Of a stretch of 64,000 bases of DNA, positions 40,351-50,500 are shown piece by piece. The position numbers and the translations under genes were made by a program. Positions within the stretch are counted from its first letter, which is position 1. Every line of letters starts with the position of its first letter. A model generated the notes under the pieces. It was not told the DNA's origin and searched no databases. It worked only from the letters and a program-made list of their open reading frames with translations. This DNA is from Solihabitans fulvus (GTDB lineage: Bacteria > Actinomycetota > Actinomycetes > Mycobacteriales > Pseudonocardiaceae), in assembly GCF_008386585.1 (NCBI RefSeq), contig NZ_VUOB01000021.1, forward strand, positions 124,001 to 188,000, given 5' to 3'.

Positions 40351-43002
40351 GTGCGATTCGGCGAGGTGTTGCGGGAGTTTCGGTTACGCGCGGTGTGGAC
40401 ACAGGAGGCGTTGGCCGCGCGGGCGGGCGTCTCGGCGCACGCGGTCAGCGTCCTGGAGGCCGGCAGGCGACGACCGCGCCTGTCGACGATGGTCCGGCTC
40501 GCCGACGCGTTGGAGCTCGACGCTGACGATCGGGACCGCCTGATCGCCTCGGCCGGCACACCGTCCTCGGCCGGCGCCGGTGCGACGCAGTCGCCGCAAC
40601 CAGACCCTGCGCCGCCACCCGCGAGCGCGGGCGATCCGGTGCCGCGCATGCTGCCCGGCACGGTGGCCGACTTCACCGGGCGCGCCGGCGAGCTGGGGCA
40701 GCTGGTCGATCTCGTTCGCACCGAACGGGTCCGAGGCCGCGCGGCGGTGGTGGTCTCGGCCGTCGACGGGATGGCCGGCATCGGCAAGACGGCCCTGGTG
40801 ATCCATGCCGCGCACGCCGTGGCCGACGACTTTCCCGACGGGCAACTGTATGTGGACCTCCAGGGCCACACGCCCGGTCGCGGACCGTTGGAGCCCGGCG
40901 CCTCGCTGGCGCGGCTGCTGCGGGCGGTCGGCGCCCCGGACAGTCAGCTGTCGGCCGGCACGGACGACCTGGCCCGGTTGTGGCGCAGCAGGGTGGCCGG
41001 GCGACGGCTGCTGATCGTGTTGGACAACGCGCTCGACGCCGGCCAGGTGCGGCCCCTGCTGCCCGGCGAGGGCCCCAGCCTCGTCCTGATCACCAGTCGC
41101 CGTCGGCTGGTCGACCTGGAGGGCGCCGAGTCGATGTCGATGTGCACGATGCCGCCCGTCGACGCCGTGTCGTTGTTCCGCAGAATCGTTGGGGCACAAC
41201 GCGTCGCGGGTCAGCACGACGCGGTTGCCGAGGTGGTGCTGCGGTGCGGGTACCTCCCCCTGGCGATCCGCATCGCCGCCGCGCGGCTGCGGCATCGGGC
41301 CAGTTGGCGCGTCGCCGACCTGGTCGACCGGCTCGACCGCGTCGTGACGGCCGACGCGGATCCGGCCGCGTCCCAGGTGACCGCCGCGTTCACCATGTCC
41401 TATCAGCGGCTGCGCCCCGCCCAGCAGCGGATGTTCCGCCTGCTCGGCCTCGTGCCGGGAACCGACCTCGACACCGCGGCGGCCGCGGCGCTGGCCGGCC
41501 TGCCCGCCGACACCGCCGAGGTCCTGTTGGAGGACCTGCTGGACCACCACCTGCTCGAGCAGCACACCCCTGGCCGGTACACCTTCCACGACCTGCTGCG
41601 CGAGCACGCCAGAAGGGCGGCGCTGCGCACCGATGACGCGTCCGCTCGGACGGCCGCCCTGCGCGGGCTGTTCGACCACTACCTGCGCACCGCCGCGACC
41701 GCGGTCGACGTCCTCTACCCGCACCACGAGCACCACGTCGACCCGCCCCTCGGCCAGGACGACCTCCCGGTCCCTCCGTTCGACGACGCGACCGCGCGGG
41801 CCTGGATCGGCCGCGAGCTGTCGAACCTCGTCGCCTGCGCCGAACTGGCCGAGGCCACCGGGCTGCCCGGCCACACGCGCGACCTCGCGGCGGTGCTGTG
41901 CCGTTACCTGATGCAACGCCCCCACCCGGCCGAGGCACTGGCGCTGCACACGGCCGAGGTGTCCGCCGCCCGCGCGCTGGCGGACCCGACGGCCGAGGTC
42001 AACGCCCTCACCAACCTGAGCCAGGCCCACAAGCAGAACGGGAACTTCCCCGACGCCATCGAGCACATGCGCACTGCGCTCGCCTTGGCCCGCCGGGTCG
42101 GCGACGCCGCGGGCGAACGGCACGCGCTCGCCGCGTTCGGCGCGCTCTCCCTGTCGATGGGCGAACTGGGCGACACCGTGACGTACAGCCGCGACGCGCT
42201 TCGGGCCAGTCGCGCCGCGGGCGACCACGGTCCGCAGGGCGACATCCTCAACCAGCTCGGCACCGCCCACTGCCGACAGGGCCGCTACCAGGAGGCGATC
42301 GACGCCTACCAGCAGTCGATCGCCCTCGCCCGAGAACTCGGCGACCAGGTGGCCGAGGCGCGCGCCCTGTGCAACATCGCCAGCGTGCACGGCATGATGG
42401 GCGACTATCCGCAGACGCTGCACCACCTGCGCGAGGCGCTCGGCCACGCCCGAGCCGCCGAGGACCTCATGGGGGAGGCGGTCATCCTCGCCAACATCGG
42501 TGTCGCGCAGCAGCGGCTCGGCCACCTCACCGACGCGATCGACCACCTGGAACAAAGCCGCACGATCGCCGAGGGCATCGGGGACGTCCTGGGGCAGGCC
42601 AGGGTCACCATCGTCATCGGCGCGACCCACATCCGACTCGGGCAACACCAACAAGCCCGGCTGCACCTGGAAAACGCCCTGACCAACGCGCGCGTCCTCG
42701 GTGAACGCAACCTGCACACCCTGGCCCTCAACCGCCTCGGCGACCTCGCGCGCGTCACCGGCGATCCCGACACCGCCCAGCAGCACCACCAACAGGCCCG
42801 CGTCCTCGCCGCCGACATCGGCAACCGCTTCGAACACGCCCGAGCCCGCGCCGGCATCGGCGACGCGCTCAGCGATCTCGGCCGACCCGACGAGGCTCGC
42901 GAACACTGGACCGAAGCACTCCAGCAGTACCGCGAACTCGGCGTGCCCGAGGCAGCGGACGTCGAGCACCGGCTGTCAACGGGGGAAGTGCCTGCCCCCT
43001 GA
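40351..43002 (+). CDS. XRE-HTH / NB-ARC / TPR STAND regulator
   Basis: 883 residues from the GTG at 40351. A Cro/XRE helix-turn-helix (about 4-60: LAARAGVSAHAVSVLEAGRR), an NB-ARC ATPase with Walker A GMAGIGKT (140-147) and LLIVLDNALDAGQVRPLLPG, then about eight TPR units (from about 550), each with an ALA-LG or similar spacing. Such proteins are common actinomycete STAND switches, often regulatory. The first in-frame ATG 24 codons earlier adds low-quality sequence; the GTG follows GGGGG. Its partner gene is unknown. It stands between two unrelated transcription units. Confidence 0.9.
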   Translation: MRFGEVLREFRLRAVWTQEALAARAGVSAHAVSVLEAGRRRPRLSTMVRLADALELDADDRDRLIASAGTPSSAGAGATQSPQPDPAPPPASAGDPVPRMLPGTVADFTGRAGELGQLVDLVRTERVRGRAAVVVSAVDGMAGIGKTALVIHAAHAVADDFPDGQLYVDLQGHTPGRGPLEPGASLARLLRAVGAPDSQLSAGTDDLARLWRSRVAGRRLLIVLDNALDAGQVRPLLPGEGPSLVLITSRRRLVDLEGAESMSMCTMPPVDAVSLFRRIVGAQRVAGQHDAVAEVVLRCGYLPLAIRIAAARLRHRASWRVADLVDRLDRVVTADADPAASQVTAAFTMSYQRLRPAQQRMFRLLGLVPGTDLDTAAAAALAGLPADTAEVLLEDLLDHHLLEQHTPGRYTFHDLLREHARRAALRTDDASARTAALRGLFDHYLRTAATAVDVLYPHHEHHVDPPLGQDDLPVPPFDDATARAWIGRELSNLVACAELAEATGLPGHTRDLAAVLCRYLMQRPHPAEALALHTAEVSAARALADPTAEVNALTNLSQAHKQNGNFPDAIEHMRTALALARRVGDAAGERHALAAFGALSLSMGELGDTVTYSRDALRASRAAGDHGPQGDILNQLGTAHCRQGRYQEAIDAYQQSIALARELGDQVAEARALCNIASVHGMMGDYPQTLHHLREALGHARAAEDLMGEAVILANIGVAQQRLGHLTDAIDHLEQSRTIAEGIGDVLGQARVTIVIGATHIRLGQHQQARLHLENALTNARVLGERNLHTLALNRLGDLARVTGDPDTAQQHHQQARVLAADIGNRFEHARARAGIGDALSDLGRPDEAREHWTEALQQYRELGVPEAADVEHRLSTGEVPAP

Positions 43003-43133
43003 CCATTCCCGTTCGTTCGGTCGACGCCGGACGCCCGGATCTCCTTCCGCGCCAACGCCGTGCTCGGCGACTCCGTGCTCGATGACTCCGGCCAGCCGGC
43101 CGCGCGCTCCCGGACCGTGGCTCAGCTCGTGGC

Positions 43134-44420
43134 TCAGCTCAGTTCGCGGTTGCGCGTCTCCGGGGCGACGAGCATGCCCACGATCGTCAGGGCGAGGCAG
43201 CCCGCCAACAGGATCGCCACCGGGACGGTCGAGCCGGTCGAGCGCAGCAACGCGGCGCCAACCAGTGGCGCGGTCGCCCCGGCCACCACCGTGGCCGCCT
43301 GGTATCCCAGCGACACTCCCGAATACCGCACGGAGGTGTCGAACAGCTCGGCGTAGAACGCGGACTGCGCGCCGGTGAGCACACCGTGGCACACCAGGCC
43401 GACAACCACCGCGGCCACCACCGCACCCTGCTGCCTGCTGGCCACCAGCGGGAAGAACGCCGCAGCCCACAGGCCGGCGGCCACCGCGGCCGGCACCGCG
43501 ACCACGCGCCGCCCGAACCGGTCGGACAGGGCACCGCCGGCCAGCATGGCCAGCACCTGCCCGACCGAGCCGATCGTCACCGCGCCGGCCGCCACCGCAG
43601 CGGGCAGGCCGATACTTTTGGCGTACACCAACAGAAACAGCGTGAACACGTAGAACGTCGCGTTCTCGCCGACGCGCGCCGCGAACACGCTGAACAGGGC
43701 GCGTGGGTGGCGGCGCAGCGCGGCCAGCAGCGGCGGCCGGTCGGTTGGCGCCCGGTTGGCGGCGGCCTGCCGGAACAGCGGGGACTCCTCGACCCTCAGC
43801 CGAACCCACAGGCCGACCAGCACCAGCAGCACCGACGCAACGAACGGAACCCGCCAACCCCAGGACTGGTACTGCGCCTGCGAGGTGACGGCGGCCATCG
43901 CCGCGAGCGCGCCGGTGGCCAGCAGGTTGCCGAGCGGGCCGCCGGTCTGCGGCCAGGAGGTCCAGAACCCTCGGCGGGCGGCGGGTCCGTGCTCGGCGAC
44001 CAGCAGCACGGCCCCGCCGAACTCGCCGCCCAGCGCGAAGCCCTGCACCAGGCGGAGCAGAGTCAGCAGAATCGGGGCAGCCACGCCGATCTGGGCGTAG
44101 CCGGGCAGCAGGCCGATCAGCACCGAGGAGCCGCCCATCAGGACCAGACTGGCCACCAGCAATCGCTTGCGCCCGATCCGGTCGCCGTAGTGGCCGAACA
44201 CCAACCCGCCGACCGGGCGCGCCGCGAACCCGACCGCGTAGGTGACCAGGGCCAGCAACACGCCGAGCAGACCGTCGGCCTTGGGGAAGAAGACCGGGCC
44301 GAAGATCGTCGCGGAGGCCGCGCCGTACAGGAAGAAGTCGTAGAACTCGACGGTGGTGCCGACCATGCCCGCCGCGACCACCCTGCCGAGCCGGGACGTC
44401 CCGGTGATCTTCGTCGCCAT
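43134..44420 (-). CDS. MFS transporter, metabolite:H+ symporter (MHS) family
   Basis: 428 residues with 12 hydrophobic segments. VVAAGMVGTTVEFYDFFLYG at the start and GHYGDRIGRKRLLVASL between helices 2 and 3 are signatures of the MHS group (ProP, ShiA, KgtP), which import organic acids or osmolytes with protons. The start at 44420 gives the normal N-terminus; a GTG at 44450 is possible. It is 133 bp downstream of the P450 gene on the same strand and may be in its transcription unit. The substrate is unknown. Confidence 0.88.
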   Translation of the reverse strand: MATKITGTSRLGRVVAAGMVGTTVEFYDFFLYGAASATIFGPVFFPKADGLLGVLLALVTYAVGFAARPVGGLVFGHYGDRIGRKRLLVASLVLMGGSSVLIGLLPGYAQIGVAAPILLTLLRLVQGFALGGEFGGAVLLVAEHGPAARRGFWTSWPQTGGPLGNLLATGALAAMAAVTSQAQYQSWGWRVPFVASVLLVLVGLWVRLRVEESPLFRQAAANRAPTDRPPLLAALRRHPRALFSVFAARVGENATFYVFTLFLLVYAKSIGLPAAVAAGAVTIGSVGQVLAMLAGGALSDRFGRRVVAVPAAVAAGLWAAAFFPLVASRQQGAVVAAVVVGLVCHGVLTGAQSAFYAELFDTSVRYSGVSLGYQAATVVAGATAPLVGAALLRSTGSTVPVAILLAGCLALTIVGMLVAPETRNRELS

Positions 44421-44553
44421 GACGGGTGAGCATCGGACGGCGTCGGCCACTTGTCAAGAAATCGTCCACTTTTGCCCGATTATCGAACACGGTCGCGGCG
44501 GACGGCCGTCATGCGTCGCGGTCGAGCCGTCGCGGCCGAGCCGCAGCGGTCGG

Positions 44554-45780
44554 CTACCGGGCCGGGTCCGCCCAGGTGACCGGCAGTTCGTGCACGCCGT
44601 AGATGTTCATGTCGGTCTTGAGTTTCACCTCGCCTGCTGGAACGGCGAGCGCGAGGGTCGGGACGCGACGCAGCAGTGCCTCGAAACCGGCGCGCATCTC
44701 GATGCGGGCCAGCTGCTGGCCGAGGCACTGGTGGACGCCGTGGCCGAAGGACAGGTGGCCGCGGGCCTTGCGGTGGATGTCCAGGGTGTCGGGGTTATCG
44801 AAGCGCAGCGGGTCGTGGTTGGCGGCCAGCAGCGAGACGACCACGGTCGATCCCTTGGCGATCGTCTCACCGCCGAGCTCGATGTCCTCCGTGGCGTAGC
44901 GATAGAGGATGTCGACAACCGACAGGTAACGCATGAGCTCCTCGACGGCGTCGGGGAGCAGGCCAGGGTCGGCGCGCAGTTCGGCCAATTGCTCGGGGTG
45001 CTCCAGGAGCGCGAAGGCGCCCAGTGCCAGCATGTTCGCGGTGGTCTCGTGGCCGGCGAGCAGCAGCAGGAAGGCGGCGCCGGTCAGCTCCTCGATGGTG
45101 AGGTCGTCGTGGCGGGCCAGGTCGGACAGGATGTCCTCGCCGGGTTCGGCGCGCTTGCGCGTGACCAGTCCGGAAAGGTAGGTGGCCAGCGCGCCGTACG
45201 CGGCCATCTTCTCGTCCAGCGGCAGGTCCCTGACCAGGAACTTGGCGGAGTCGGCCTGAAAGCTCTCCCGGTCCGCGTAGGGGACGCCGAGCAGTTCGCA
45301 GATCACCAGCGAGGGCACCGGCAGCGCGAACTCCCTGACCAGGTCGACCGGCGGGGCGAGGCTCGCCAGTTCGTCCAGCTGCCGCTCGACGACGTCGACG
45401 ATGTGCTCTTCGAGCATCTTCATGCGTTTGACCGTGAAGGCGCCGGTGAGCCTGCGCCGCAGCCGGGTGTGGTCCGGCGGGTCCATGGCGATGAACATGC
45501 CGGGCACCTGCGGCGACGGTTCGGTGGCGACGGGCATGCCGGGGACCTCGTACGGCACGTGCAGAACGCCGATGTCCTGGCGGGAGCTGAACCGGGTGTC
45601 GGCCATGACCTGGCGGACCGCCTCGTAGCCGGTGACGATCCAGCCCTCGTGGCCGTCGGGGAAGCTCATGGGACTGACCGGGCGGGCCTCGCGCAGCCGG
45701 GTGATCTGGCTGGGCGGGTCGAACGGGCTCGCGTCGCGATCCGTGGGGAGGCCGTGCGGGACGGGAACCGGGTCACTCAT
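44554..45780 (-). CDS. Cytochrome P450 (paralogue of the P450 at 1180-2385)
   Basis: 408 residues. AGHETT (242-247) is the I-helix, ELMR (281-284) the ExxR, and FGHGVHQCLG with Cys352 the haem loop. It aligns along its whole length with the P450 at 1180-2385 ([19 protein letters not shown] against [19 protein letters not shown]). It lies 56 bp after an ABC exporter permease gene, so an oxidised product may be exported, or the exporter may protect against it. No ferredoxin is adjacent. Confidence 0.92.
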   Translation of the reverse strand: MSDPVPVPHGLPTDRDASPFDPPSQITRLREARPVSPMSFPDGHEGWIVTGYEAVRQVMADTRFSSRQDIGVLHVPYEVPGMPVATEPSPQVPGMFIAMDPPDHTRLRRRLTGAFTVKRMKMLEEHIVDVVERQLDELASLAPPVDLVREFALPVPSLVICELLGVPYADRESFQADSAKFLVRDLPLDEKMAAYGALATYLSGLVTRKRAEPGEDILSDLARHDDLTIEELTGAAFLLLLAGHETTANMLALGAFALLEHPEQLAELRADPGLLPDAVEELMRYLSVVDILYRYATEDIELGGETIAKGSTVVVSLLAANHDPLRFDNPDTLDIHRKARGHLSFGHGVHQCLGQQLARIEMRAGFEALLRRVPTLALAVPAGEVKLKTDMNIYGVHELPVTWADPAR

Positions 45781-45836
45781 CGGACTGCCTTTCGTTGCGG
45801 TTGTTGCGGCAGAAGTCGGCGACGGACCGCACGCGG

Positions 45837-46583
45837 TCACGCCCGCTTGTTGAACTTCGATCGGGCCCAGACGTAGCCGACGACGGCGATGCCGACCGAC
45901 CAGGCGATCGCGGCCAGGGTCTGACCGTTGTTCGGCACGCCGTTGAGGAACCCTCGGACGGACTCGATGATCGACGTGAAGGGTTGGTACTGGGCGAACT
46001 CCCGGACGCCGGGGCCCATCTTGGCTGCGGGCACGATGGCACTGCTGAAGAACGGCAGCATGATCAGCGGCACGGTGTAGAAACCCGCGGACTCCTGGGT
46101 CTTCGCGGCCAGGCCGAAGGCGACCGTGAGCCAGCTGACCGCGAAGATCACCAGCAGCAGCACGCCTGCGGTGGCGAGCCAGTGCACAAAGGACGCGTTG
46201 GGGCTGAAGCCGAACAGGAAGGCCACGCCGATGATGGTGGCGACGGCGAGCGTGGTGCGCAGCATGGTGGAGGCGACGTGCCCGGTCAGCACGGCGGCGC
46301 GGGAGACGTCCATGACCTTGAACCGGTTGATGATGCCCCTGGTCATGTCGGAGCTGACGGCGATGGCGGTGGCGCTGAGGCCGTAGCCGATGGCCATCAT
46401 GAGCATTCCTGGCGTGGCGTAGTTGATGTAGTCGCCAGAGCCGACGTTGAACGCGTCGCCGAAGACGTAGACGAACATCAGCATCATGACGACCGGCATG
46501 ATGATCGCGTTGAACACCGCGACCGGGTTTCGCAGGGTGTGCTTGAAGTTGCGGCGAAGCATGATCGCCGAATCGCTGCTCAT
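45837..46583 (-). CDS. ABC-2 type transporter permease (DrrB-like)
   Basis: 248 residues with six membrane segments. LRRNFKHTLRNPVAVFNAIIMPVVMMLMFVYVFG at the start and EFAQYQPFTSIIESVRGFLNG near the end are typical of DrrB-type drug-export permeases. The ATG overlaps the stop of the ATPase gene (ATGA), so the two are translationally coupled and form one exporter. The substrate is unknown; lipophilic antibiotics are common for the family. Confidence 0.92.
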   Translation of the reverse strand: MSSDSAIMLRRNFKHTLRNPVAVFNAIIMPVVMMLMFVYVFGDAFNVGSGDYINYATPGMLMMAIGYGLSATAIAVSSDMTRGIINRFKVMDVSRAAVLTGHVASTMLRTTLAVATIIGVAFLFGFSPNASFVHWLATAGVLLLVIFAVSWLTVAFGLAAKTQESAGFYTVPLIMLPFFSSAIVPAAKMGPGVREFAQYQPFTSIIESVRGFLNGVPNNGQTLAAIAWSVGIAVVGYVWARSKFNKRA

Positions 46584-47542
46584 CGGGCGATGACCTCCGT
46601 CGTGGACTCGGACTTGGCGTCCGAGTGACCGGTAAGGGCAAAGAAGACGTCGTCGAGATCGGGCAGGTGCACGGTGAATTCCTCGACCTCGATGGCGTAC
46701 TCGTCGAGTCGGTCCAGCAGGGCGCGCAGCGACTTGTTGCCGCCGTCGCTGGGCACGCGCAGGATCAGGCTCTCCTGATCGGGCGTGGAGCCGGGCAGCA
46801 CGCGGACCGCGGCGTCGAGCGGCGCGACGCCGCCGAACCGCAGTTGCACGTGGCTGCCGGGGATCTGCCGCTTGAGCTGCTCGGGAGTGCCCTCGGCGAC
46901 CAGTTTTCCCTCGTTGAGGACGGCGATCTTGTCGGCGAGGTTGTCGGCCTCGTCGAGGTACTGGGTGGTGAGGAAGATGGTGATGCCGTCGGCCACCAGC
47001 TCGCGGACGATGTTCCACATCGTGCGGCGGCTGCGCGGGTCAAGACCGGTGGTCGGCTCGTCCAGGAAGATGATCTTGGGCCTGCCGACCAGGGTCATCG
47101 CCAGGTCGAGCTTGCGGCGCATGCCACCGGAGTACGTCGACGAGCGCTTGTCTGCGGACTCCCCCAGGTCGAAGCGCTCCAGCAGGCGCTCGACGATCTT
47201 CGTGCCCTCGCCGCCCCTGAGGTGGTGCAGGTCCGCCATCAGTTGCAGGTTCTCGCGGCCGGACAACAGTTCGTCCACGGACGCGAACTGGCCGGTGACG
47301 CCGATGGACGAGCGGACCTTCTTGGTCTCGGTCGCGACGTCGTATCCGGCGACGCGGGCTGTTCCGCTGTCCATCTTGAGCAACGTGGTCAGCACGTTGA
47401 CGGTCGTGGTCTTGCCGGACCCGTTCGGGCCGAGCAACGAGAAGGTCGTACCCGCACGCACATCCAGATCAATGCCATCGAGCACGACTTTGTCTTTGTA
47501 GGCCTTCTTCAGCCCCGAAGCCATAATCGCTGAACTTGTCAT
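46580..47542 (-). CDS. ABC transporter ATPase (DrrA-like)
   Basis: 320 residues. Walker A GPNGSGKTTT, Q-loop GQFASVDELLSGRENL, signature YSGGMRRKLDLAM, Walker B IIFLDEPTTGLDPRSRR and a switch His in TTQYLDEADNLAD region define a DrrA/CcmA-type nucleotide-binding protein with a C-terminal extension. It energises the permease encoded next. The ATG at 47542 (or a second, six codons in) begins the family start. The AfsR-like regulator ends 56 bp upstream on the same strand and may control the exporter. Confidence 0.93.
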   Translation of the reverse strand: MTSSAIMASGLKKAYKDKVVLDGIDLDVRAGTTFSLLGPNGSGKTTTVNVLTTLLKMDSGTARVAGYDVATETKKVRSSIGVTGQFASVDELLSGRENLQLMADLHHLRGGEGTKIVERLLERFDLGESADKRSSTYSGGMRRKLDLAMTLVGRPKIIFLDEPTTGLDPRSRRTMWNIVRELVADGITIFLTTQYLDEADNLADKIAVLNEGKLVAEGTPEQLKRQIPGSHVQLRFGGVAPLDAAVRVLPGSTPDQESLILRVPSDGGNKSLRALLDRLDEYAIEVEEFTVHLPDLDDVFFALTGHSDAKSESTTEVIAR

Positions 47543-47598
47543 GGCACCACTGTGGCCGGCCGCCCGGACACCGCCCTGACACGGACCTGACACGGCCT

Positions 47599-50500
47599 TC
47601 AGTCGGCGAGCGCGACCTTCACCAGCTGACGCCAGTCCGTCTGCGTGCCTTCCTCGATCGCCTCGGCGAACCGCGCGTCGCCGAGGTGACGCCGCGCGGC
47701 CTGCTCGATCCGGGCATCATCCGGTTGGGCGCGATTCGGCAGGCCGCGCACGCCCACGCTCGCCGCCAGCAGCCGCGCTGCCTGCTCGTACTGTTCGCGG
47801 CGAAGGGCCAGGTCCGCGACCCCGACGATGACCTGCGCGAGCATGGGGGCGTAGTCCACTTCGGAGGCCGCCTGGCAGGCCGCCGCGCGGTGGTTGCGGG
47901 CCTCGTCGAGATCGTCGGCAAGGTAGCCGAGCAGGTCGTGCGTCACCGCACGGAGGTTCGCCTGCTCGACGTCGTTGCCCAGAACCGTTGTCACGACACC
48001 AAGTTGCTGGTAGGCCTGCTCGGTGTCGCCGTTCCAGCGCGCGAGTTCCGCCCTCGCCAGGGCCAGCTCGGCGAGCGCATCCGGCCAGGCGACCCGTTTC
48101 GCGTGCCGTTGCGCCTCCGCCATGGCAGCCGCGCTCGATTCCCTGTCGCCCAACAACCAGTACAGCAGAGCCTGTCGCGACCGCATGCCGATGACGTCCT
48201 CGACGGCGCCGACTTCGGCGACGACCGCGATCGCCTGTTCGTAGTACTCGCACGCACGGGCGAACTCACCGCGTACGGCGATTCGATTCGCCAACTCGAT
48301 CAGGGCGAACGAGAGTCCCCACCGTTCGCCGATCGCCCGGAACTCGGCGACCGCCGTCTCAAGAAAGGCGTCCGCGTCCCGACTGCCCTGACCGAGCATG
48401 ATCCGCATCTTGCCGAGGTGCAGCCGGGCCAGCGCGCGCACCCAGGGGTCCTCGTTGTCCAGCAGTGGTTCGAACGCGAGCAAGGACGCGTCCGGCTCCC
48501 GCAACAGGCGTTCCAGTGGAGCGATCAACCCCAGCATCGGGTTGCCGTGCTGACTGAGCTGACTGAGCCGGTATGCCTCGCGGATCCACTCCGCCGCCGT
48601 TTGTGCATCGCCGCGACCGGAGCTCAGGAACATCGAGACGAGGCCGTACACCATGGCCCGGATCTCGTCGGCCACCTCGCCGGGAACGGTGGCGGCCACC
48701 GTGATCAGCTCGTTGCCCTCGGCCTTGTGTCCGCTGAGCCACCAGTACCAGCCGGCGGCCGCCGCGAGCCGCATCGCCTCCTGCGCCTCGCCGGCCGCGA
48801 TCGCGCCACGCATCGCGGAACTGATGTTGTCGTGCTCGATCCCAAGCGCGGCAAGCCATTCCAGCTGCTCGGCGCGGCGAAGGAACGGCTCCGCGGTCTC
48901 GACGAGTTCGGTGAAGTACGCGAGATGCGCACGGCGCGCGGAGTCCGACTCCCCCGCCTCGGCGAGCCGGTGGGCCGCGTACTCCTTGATCGTGCCGAGC
49001 ATCCGGTAGCGCGGCGCCCTGTCGTCCTCGGTGACCAGCAACGACTTCTCGGTCAGCGCGGTCAGCAGCTCGAGCACCTCCTCGGCGTCTCCCGCACAGA
49101 CCGACTCGGCCGCTTCCAGGCTCGCGCCACCCGAGAACACCGAAAGCCTGCGCAGGACCGTCCGTTCGGCCTCGGTGAGCAGCTCCCAGCTCCAGTCGAT
49201 CACCGCGCGCAGCGTCCGGTGTCGAGGCAGTGCGGTGCGGCTGCCGCCGGTCAGCAGGCGGAACCGGTCGTCGAGCCGGTTGGCGAGCTGGTCCAGCGAC
49301 ATGGTGCGCAACCTGGCCGCGGCCAGTTCGATCGCCAGCGGCATCCCGTCCAGCGCCCTGGACACGCGCGCCATGGTCGCCGACGTGCTGGTGTCGACCG
49401 TGAGGTCCTTGCGCACCGCGCCCGCTCGGTCCCGCAGCAGCCGGACGGCGGGCGAGGACTCGATCTCGCCTGGGTCGGCGTCCGCCGAGGGCAGGGCCAG
49501 CGGCACGACCTGCCACAGCGCCTCACCGGTGATGCCGAGCGGTTCCCTGCTCGTCGCCAGGATCCGCAGCCGCTGGCACTCCCCGAGCACTCGATGGGCG
49601 AACGCCGCCGCCGACTCGATCACGTGCTCGCAGTTGTCCAGGATCAGCAACGTCTCCCGCTCGCGGAGGGCGGCGATGACCCGGCCAATCGGCTCGGCGT
49701 CCGGCGCCGCGCCGAGCAGCACGTCCCGCATGCCTAGCGCGGCGAGCGTCGACTGCGCCACATCGCCGCCAGCGTCAATGGACGCGAGCTCCACCACCCA
49801 GGCCCCGTCCGGCAGCTCGCCGAGCAGCGTGCGCACGGTTTCCTTGGCCAGCCTGGTCTTTCCCGAGCCGCCCGGCCCGATCAGGGTGGTGAGCCGATGG
49901 TCGGTGACGAGGTCGCGGACCGCGGCGACATCGGCATCCTTGCCGACGAAGCTGGTCAGCTCGGCACGCAGGTTGTTGTTCCTGGTCTCCTCCCGCCGCC
50001 CCACCTCGCCCCGCAGCAGCGCGACGTGCAGTGCGGACAGCTCCGGCGAGGGGTCGACGCCAAGGGCGTCGGCCAGGCCCTCCCGCACCCGCTGGTACAC
50101 CAGCAGCGCCTCGGAGCTCCGGCCGGCCGCGGCGAGGGCTCGCATCAGCGCGGCGACGAGCCGCTCCCGCAACGGATGCGCGGCGACCAGGTCGGTCAGC
50201 TCCGTCACCAGCTCCGCACCGTGGCCAAGGCTGATCTCCGCGTCGAACCGATCCTCCAGCGCGGCGAGGCGCAGTCCTTCGAGCCGGGCGACCGCCGCGT
50301 CGAACGCCGCGCTGTCCTGGAGGCCGACGTTCTGCATGGCCGCGCCGCGCCACAGTCCGAGGGCCTCACGCAGCAGCATCGCCTGCTGGGGGTCATCGCC
50401 GCCGCGTGCCTGGCCGACGAGGCGTTCGAACCGCACGGCGTCGACGGCGTCGGGGTCGACCGTCAACCGGTAGCCGTCCGTCTGCCCCTCGACCAACCCG

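Noticed and set aside
43108..43139. Direct repeat GTGGCTCAGCTC at the end of the MHS transporter gene
   Set aside because: Two short copies only, at the 3' end of a gene; no mobile element or hairpin is associated.
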